Position numbers and translations under genes: made by a program
NCBI GenBank assembly: GCA_003487955.1
Contig: DNNJ01000210.1
Location: 1-8,512 of the forward strand
Source of the DNA: Clostridiales bacterium
GTDB taxonomy: Bacteria; Bacillota; Clostridia; Tissierellales; Sedimentibacteraceae
Direction: 5' to 3'
Length of the DNA stretch: 8,512 bases
Part shown: one piece after another, positions 5,596 through 8,512 of the stretch
How positions within the stretch are numbered: the stretch's first letter is position 1
How the letters are laid out: every line of letters begins with the position of its first letter
The notes under the pieces: generated by a model
Seen by the model: only the letters and a program-made list of their open reading frames with translations
Database searches by the model: none
Told to the model about the DNA's origin: nothing

Positions 5596-7101
5596 ATGGC
5601 AAAAAAGAAAGAAGATAAAACATTCAACGCAAGGAAGTATATGGAAATGTCTATTCAGATAATGAATAAGTCTATTCAAGAGCCTAGACAAGATAAAGTT
5701 AGCCCTAAGGTAGGTGCTGTTTTAATTAAGCCTGATGGCACAGAAGAAACAGCATTTAGAGGAGAACTTCGACACGGTGATCACGCAGAATTCACTTTGC
5801 TCGAAAGAAAAAACCGCAGTAATCATTTAGATAATTCTATTTTATTTGCGACACTAGAACCTTGTGCCCCAGGAGCAAGAAAACATCCTAAATTGGGCTG
5901 TGCTGAGCGGATTGTAAATGCTCGTATAAAGAAAGTTTGGATTGGCATAGAGGACCCAGACCCAACTGTTGACCGAAAAGGCATTAAATATCTTTTGGAT
6001 AATGGTGTGGAAGTAGAAATGTTTGATGTTGACCTTCAAAAACAAATTCGAGAGGCTAACAAACAATTTATCAAGGAAGCAGAAGAAAGAGCTAAAATAG
6101 CAAATGATGAAGAATTACCAATTGTATTATCTGAAAAGGAGCGAACTGAACCAAAAGCCGAATTAGACGATTTGTCGAGAACTCATTTAAATTCTTTCAT
6201 CAAAAAAGCGAAACTAAATGTAGAGTGGAATACACCTAAGTTTTATAGAATTCTCACACAATTGGGCATATTGGAATCCAAAGACGAAAAGTTTACACCT
6301 ACAGGCTTGGGATTGCTTTTGTTTGGAGAGCGTCCACAGCTAATCTATCAAAATGCCTTGATAAGAGCCACTTTCAAAACCAAAGGCAGAGGAGAAGATA
6401 TCGACACTATTGAGGGACCACTTATTTCGCAAGCTGATAAAATTCAACAATGGTATGAAAACCATATTGGCAAACAAATTGACCGTTCATCTGCTGAACG
6501 TAAAGTTACTTATGATTACCCTTTGGTTGTTATCCGTGAAGCAATAATTAACGCAATTGTGCACAGGGATTACGACATTGAAGGTGCTCCTATTTACTTT
6601 GAAATTAACGATGATGTAATAATCATTAAAAGTCCAGGAGAACCTGTTAAACCAATTACACTAGAACAAATCAAGCGGTTCAATGCTCCATCTCTAAGTC
6701 GTAATCCCAAGATAATGTATGTATTTGACCAATTGGACTTAGTTGAGCAAAGAGGTTTAGGTTTTCAAACTATTAAAGACTTACCTACTAAGCATAATTT
6801 ACCACTACCTCTAGTTTCTTATGAGGCTCCATATATGGTTTTAACATTTCCAAGAAGTATTGAAGCTGTCAAAAAGGTTTCTGATAAACCAAACGTTTCA
6901 AAACTTAAAGATGCTCAATTGAAAGGTTACGAATGGCTAAAATCAGTAGGTGAAGCAAGCACAAGAGAATATTCTGCTCATTTTGGTATTGGTTATAAAA
7001 CTGCCCAAAGACATCTTGCTGCTATGAAAGAACTTAGTTTAATACGAGATAACGGAGAAGATGCTAATTCTCCTAATTATAAATATGTTGTTAATGAGTG
7101 A
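5596..7101 (+). CDS. RibD-like deaminase fused to GHKL ATPase (HATPase_c_4) and HTH
   Basis: A 501-residue fusion. Residues 12-145 are a zinc deaminase of the RibD/CDA type: GAVLI, HAE with H63 and catalytic E65, and TLEPC (C90) with the second zinc Cys at C102, followed by the RibD-like KGIKYLLDNGVEV. Residues 190-420 resemble the RecG-related/AlbA_2 regulator family C-terminal half: TPTGLGLLLFGERPQ, then the GHKL N-box EAIINAIVHRDY (E315, N319), SPGEP (346-350), SRNPKIM and the RGLGF glycine box (386-390), i.e. HATPase_c_4. Residues 436-495 form a winged HTH (GYKTAQRHLAAMKEL). In the usual family an AlbA_2 domain precedes the ATPase; here a deaminase takes that place. It likely deaminates a cytosine or pterin-like nucleotide under ATP-dependent or DNA-sensing control; substrate and defence role are inferred. 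TGA at 7099 is followed by further in-frame open sequence. It has no partner gene in its unit. Confidence 0.85.
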   Translation: MAKKKEDKTFNARKYMEMSIQIMNKSIQEPRQDKVSPKVGAVLIKPDGTEETAFRGELRHGDHAEFTLLERKNRSNHLDNSILFATLEPCAPGARKHPKLGCAERIVNARIKKVWIGIEDPDPTVDRKGIKYLLDNGVEVEMFDVDLQKQIREANKQFIKEAEERAKIANDEELPIVLSEKERTEPKAELDDLSRTHLNSFIKKAKLNVEWNTPKFYRILTQLGILESKDEKFTPTGLGLLLFGERPQLIYQNALIRATFKTKGRGEDIDTIEGPLISQADKIQQWYENHIGKQIDRSSAERKVTYDYPLVVIREAIINAIVHRDYDIEGAPIYFEINDDVIIIKSPGEPVKPITLEQIKRFNAPSLSRNPKIMYVFDQLDLVEQRGLGFQTIKDLPTKHNLPLPLVSYEAPYMVLTFPRSIEAVKKVSDKPNVSKLKDAQLKGYEWLKSVGEASTREYSAHFGIGYKTAQRHLAAMKELSLIRDNGEDANSPNYKYVVNE

Positions 7102-7245
7102 GATAGACAGCTTGGACAAGAAGTTGGACATAATGTCCAAGTTAGAGATAATAAAGATGCTTTAAACATTGGAGTTGGACAAGAAGTTGGACATAGTGTC
7201 CAAGTAGATAAAATAAATAGTGAACCTGATGCTATTTTAAGATAA
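7102..7245 (+). other. In-frame open extension after the UGA stop, with peptide repeat
   Basis: After TGA 7099-7101 the same frame stays open for 47 codons to TAA 7243-7245. It encodes two 21-residue units, LGQEVGHNVQV... and VGQEVGHSVQV.... Gly-Gln/His-Val tails of this style occur at the C-termini of some HATPase_c_4/HTH regulators. The possibilities are a recent nonsense mutation that shortened the gene, UGA readthrough, or a repeat-rich 3' end kept for its DNA structure. The sequence alone does not decide. Confidence 0.45.
7112..7205. repeat. Direct repeat of a 31-bp palindrome-containing unit, 63-bp period
   Basis: The 31-nt units 7112-7142 and 7175-7205 differ at one base. Each contains the near-perfect palindrome TTGGACATARTGTCCAA and two 12-nt subunits beginning TTGGACA. 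The period of 63 nt is 21 codons, so it is phased to the reading frame. It may be a coding repeat or a pair of operator-like sites. Confidence 0.7.
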
Positions 7246-7339
7246 AGAGAGGTATAAAAGTTGAATAAACCAGTAAGACAGAAAAAGTAATATTGAAAGC
7301 CGAACTTTATGAATTATTGATACAGAGAATTAGAACGCC

Positions 7340-7476
7340 AGCTGGTAACAAGCGTTTGGTTAAATGGCGGGTGAAGTGGTTAATTGAACATTCTACCTCG
7401 CATCAACCTTTGTGGTGTATTGACAGTTTGGTGCTCCGAAATCCGTCACTGCGCCAAGCGCTAAACGTTACCAGCT
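7340..7476 (+). repeat. attC-like imperfect palindrome, copy 4
   Basis: AGCTGGTAAC (7340-7349) and GTTACCAGCT (7467-7476) are exact complements and contain the outer cores GGTAAC and GTTACC. Weaker inner arms pair AAGCGTTTGG with the CCAAGCG region. The inner part, TTCTACCTCGCATCAACCTTTGTG, parallels copy 1 (TTCTACCACCGCATC) and copy 5 (CCGCATCAACTTTTGTG). An open frame of 69 codons crosses this element from a TTG at 7293 but has no protein-like character and is not called. The stretch 7246-7339 before it shows nothing I can identify. Confidence 0.7.
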
Positions 7477-7498
7477 ATATTAAAGACAGACACAAACA

Positions 7499-8302
7499 AT
7501 GATAAACAAAGAAACATTTTCAAAACGACAAGGACTTTTCTCTCTTAAGGAGAAAGAAATTACAGTACGTGAGGACGCACCAGAAGGACTTCGTGGCTTT
7601 ATAAAAATGGCTTTTTACGACCTTAATAAAAATCCATCTGACTTAAGAGCAATAACATCAAGAGTTTTGAAAATTGCACCTGACAGAAATAATTGGTCTG
7701 AATATCCAAATATTGACTGGGAGGTTGGTCAACATTTAGAAAATTGTGAATGGTACATAGTTTATGACATAATTGAAGTAATCATTCAAAAACTTGATCC
7801 AAAAGACAAAGAAATATTTATACGCGAAATCAATGAATATTTTATAGCTAATGGTATAGGTTGGAAAATTGTAAATGGACAAATTGAAACTCGTGGAGAC
7901 AAAGTATTTGAAACTGCGGTCAAGACGGTAGTCTCGGTTCTTGAAACCGCCAAACTGCAGACAGCTAAGACAGAAATAAGAGAAGCACTTAATGATCTGT
8001 CAAGAAGACCAACGCCAGACATAACTGGTGCAATTCAGCACTCTTTAGCTTGCTTGGAATGTGTGACAAGAGAAATTACTGGTGATACAAAATCAACACT
8101 TGGAGACTTAATGAAAAAATACCCAGGAGTTATACCAACACCACTTGACCAAGCAGTAACCAAGATTTGGGGTTTTACTTCAGAACAAGGTCGACATTTA
8201 AGAGAAGGTAAAGCTCCTGAATATTTAGAAGCTGAATTAGTGGTTGAAGTAACTTCGGCGATTGCGACCTATTTGGGTAAAAAATTGGCGGAACAATTTT
8301 GA
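7499..8302 (+). CDS. AbiJ N-terminal domain 4 protein with HEPN-like C-terminus
   Basis: A 267-residue protein. Residues 5-125 match AbiJ_NTD4 (PF18863): FSKRQGL, ITVREDAPEGLRGFI, LRAITSRVLKIAPDRNNWSEYPNI and CEWYIVYDIIE. Residues 160-265 are the helical domain commonly paired with it: DITGAIQHSLACLECVTREITGD, TLGDLMKKYPG, then IWGFTSEQGRHLREG with R232-H233 in a HEPN-like position, and a last helix ending in TYLGKK. AbiJ proteins are abortive-infection systems, and the HEPN-like part probably acts as an RNase or its remnant. The start ATG is 22 bp beyond palindrome copy 4 and gives the canonical N-terminus. The gene is complete, stands alone, and ends 44 bp before copy 5. Its transcription must come either from the short gap or from readthrough, as no good promoter is visible. 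Confidence 0.87.
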   Translation: MINKETFSKRQGLFSLKEKEITVREDAPEGLRGFIKMAFYDLNKNPSDLRAITSRVLKIAPDRNNWSEYPNIDWEVGQHLENCEWYIVYDIIEVIIQKLDPKDKEIFIREINEYFIANGIGWKIVNGQIETRGDKVFETAVKTVVSVLETAKLQTAKTEIREALNDLSRRPTPDITGAIQHSLACLECVTREITGDTKSTLGDLMKKYPGVIPTPLDQAVTKIWGFTSEQGRHLREGKAPEYLEAELVVEVTSAIATYLGKKLAEQF

Positions 8303-8346
8303 CAATACAGACAGATGACCTATCATTTTGAATTAGAAATACAGCT

Positions 8347-8477
8347 GGCAACATCGCATATAAAACATTGGTGTTTAATTTGTTATATCAACACTCCTGC
8401 CCCGCATCAACTTTTGTGTCGGCGGATAGGTACGTAGCCCGCAATCCCCAACGATTTCATACCGCCAACGTTATGCC
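8347..8477 (+). repeat. attC-like imperfect palindrome, copy 5
   Basis: The outer cores are GGCAAC (8347-8352) and GTTATGCC (8470-8477). The arms GCATATAAAACATTGG (from 8356) and CCAACGATTTCATACC (8449-8464) pair with one indel and transitions. The inner stem GTGTT (8371-8375) pairs with AACAC. The 18-bp segment 8436-8453 is identical to 1900-1917 in copy 1. The next unit presumably starts beyond the right edge; 8478-8512 holds no recognisable gene. Confidence 0.73.
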
Positions 8478-8512
8478 ATATACGAAGAGACCAATGCTAA
8501 CAGACAGATTTA

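Noticed and set aside
7293..7502. Open frame of 69 codons from TTG between the deaminase-HATPase gene and the AbiJ-like gene
   Set aside because: Most of it is palindrome copy 4; the arms dictate the sequence, there is no ATG and no family resemblance.
1806..8477. CRISPR array
   Set aside because: The repeats are long palindromes 1-2.5 kb apart around genes, not short direct repeats with even spacers, and no cas genes are present.

Overview
The window looks like an accessory (defence-island) segment of a Bacteroidota chromosome. The evidence is the low GC content of the genes, ATG starts preceded by A-rich sequence instead of a Shine-Dalgarno, one good TAnnTTTG promoter element, and protein families common in that phylum. 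No phylogenetic marker is present, so the assignment is an inference. All genes lie on the plus strand.

Layout. Bases 1-125 are the 3' end of a higher-GC gene ending in a leucine-rich coiled coil, probably chromosomal backbone. A gene-free leader of about 270 bp follows, with a putative promoter and a hairpin. Five units come next: (1) a DEDDh 3'-5' exonuclease fused to a BRCT domain (398-1822); (2) a tightly coupled four-gene ubiquitin-like conjugation operon (2005-4381) encoding a Ubl, a Prok-E2_E-type E2, a JAB/JAMM-E1 fusion and a DUF6527 protein; (3) an Abi_C/HEPN-like abortive infection protein (4577-5359); (4) a RibD-type deaminase fused to a GHKL/HATPase_c_4 module and a C-terminal HTH (5596-7101), followed by an in-frame open repeat tail; (5) an AbiJ N-terminal-domain-4 protein with a HEPN-like C-terminus (7499-8302).

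The organising feature is a family of five imperfect palindromes of about 90-140 bp at 1806-1939, 4395-4514, 5379-5470, 7340-7476 and 8347-8477. One follows each unit, always in the same orientation relative to the genes. Each begins with a YAAC-type core (GCCAAC, GCTAAC, GGTAAC, GGCAAC) and ends with a GTTA-type core, has long arms with transition mismatches and unpaired bases, and most carry an internal CCCGCA motif. This resembles integron attC sites in architecture and position, but there is no integrase in the window and the cores do not match the classical consensus. The window therefore reads as an array of defence cassettes separated by attC-like recombination or structured repeats.

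How the genes may work together: only the Ubl operon is a clear functional unit (activation, transfer, deconjugation, plus an accessory zinc protein). The other units are probably independent anti-phage modules collected at one site. The findings most worth following are the repeat-delimited organisation, the E2 with Trp where the catalytic Cys normally sits, the deaminase-HATPase fusion, and the open reading frame beyond the UGA stop at 7099.
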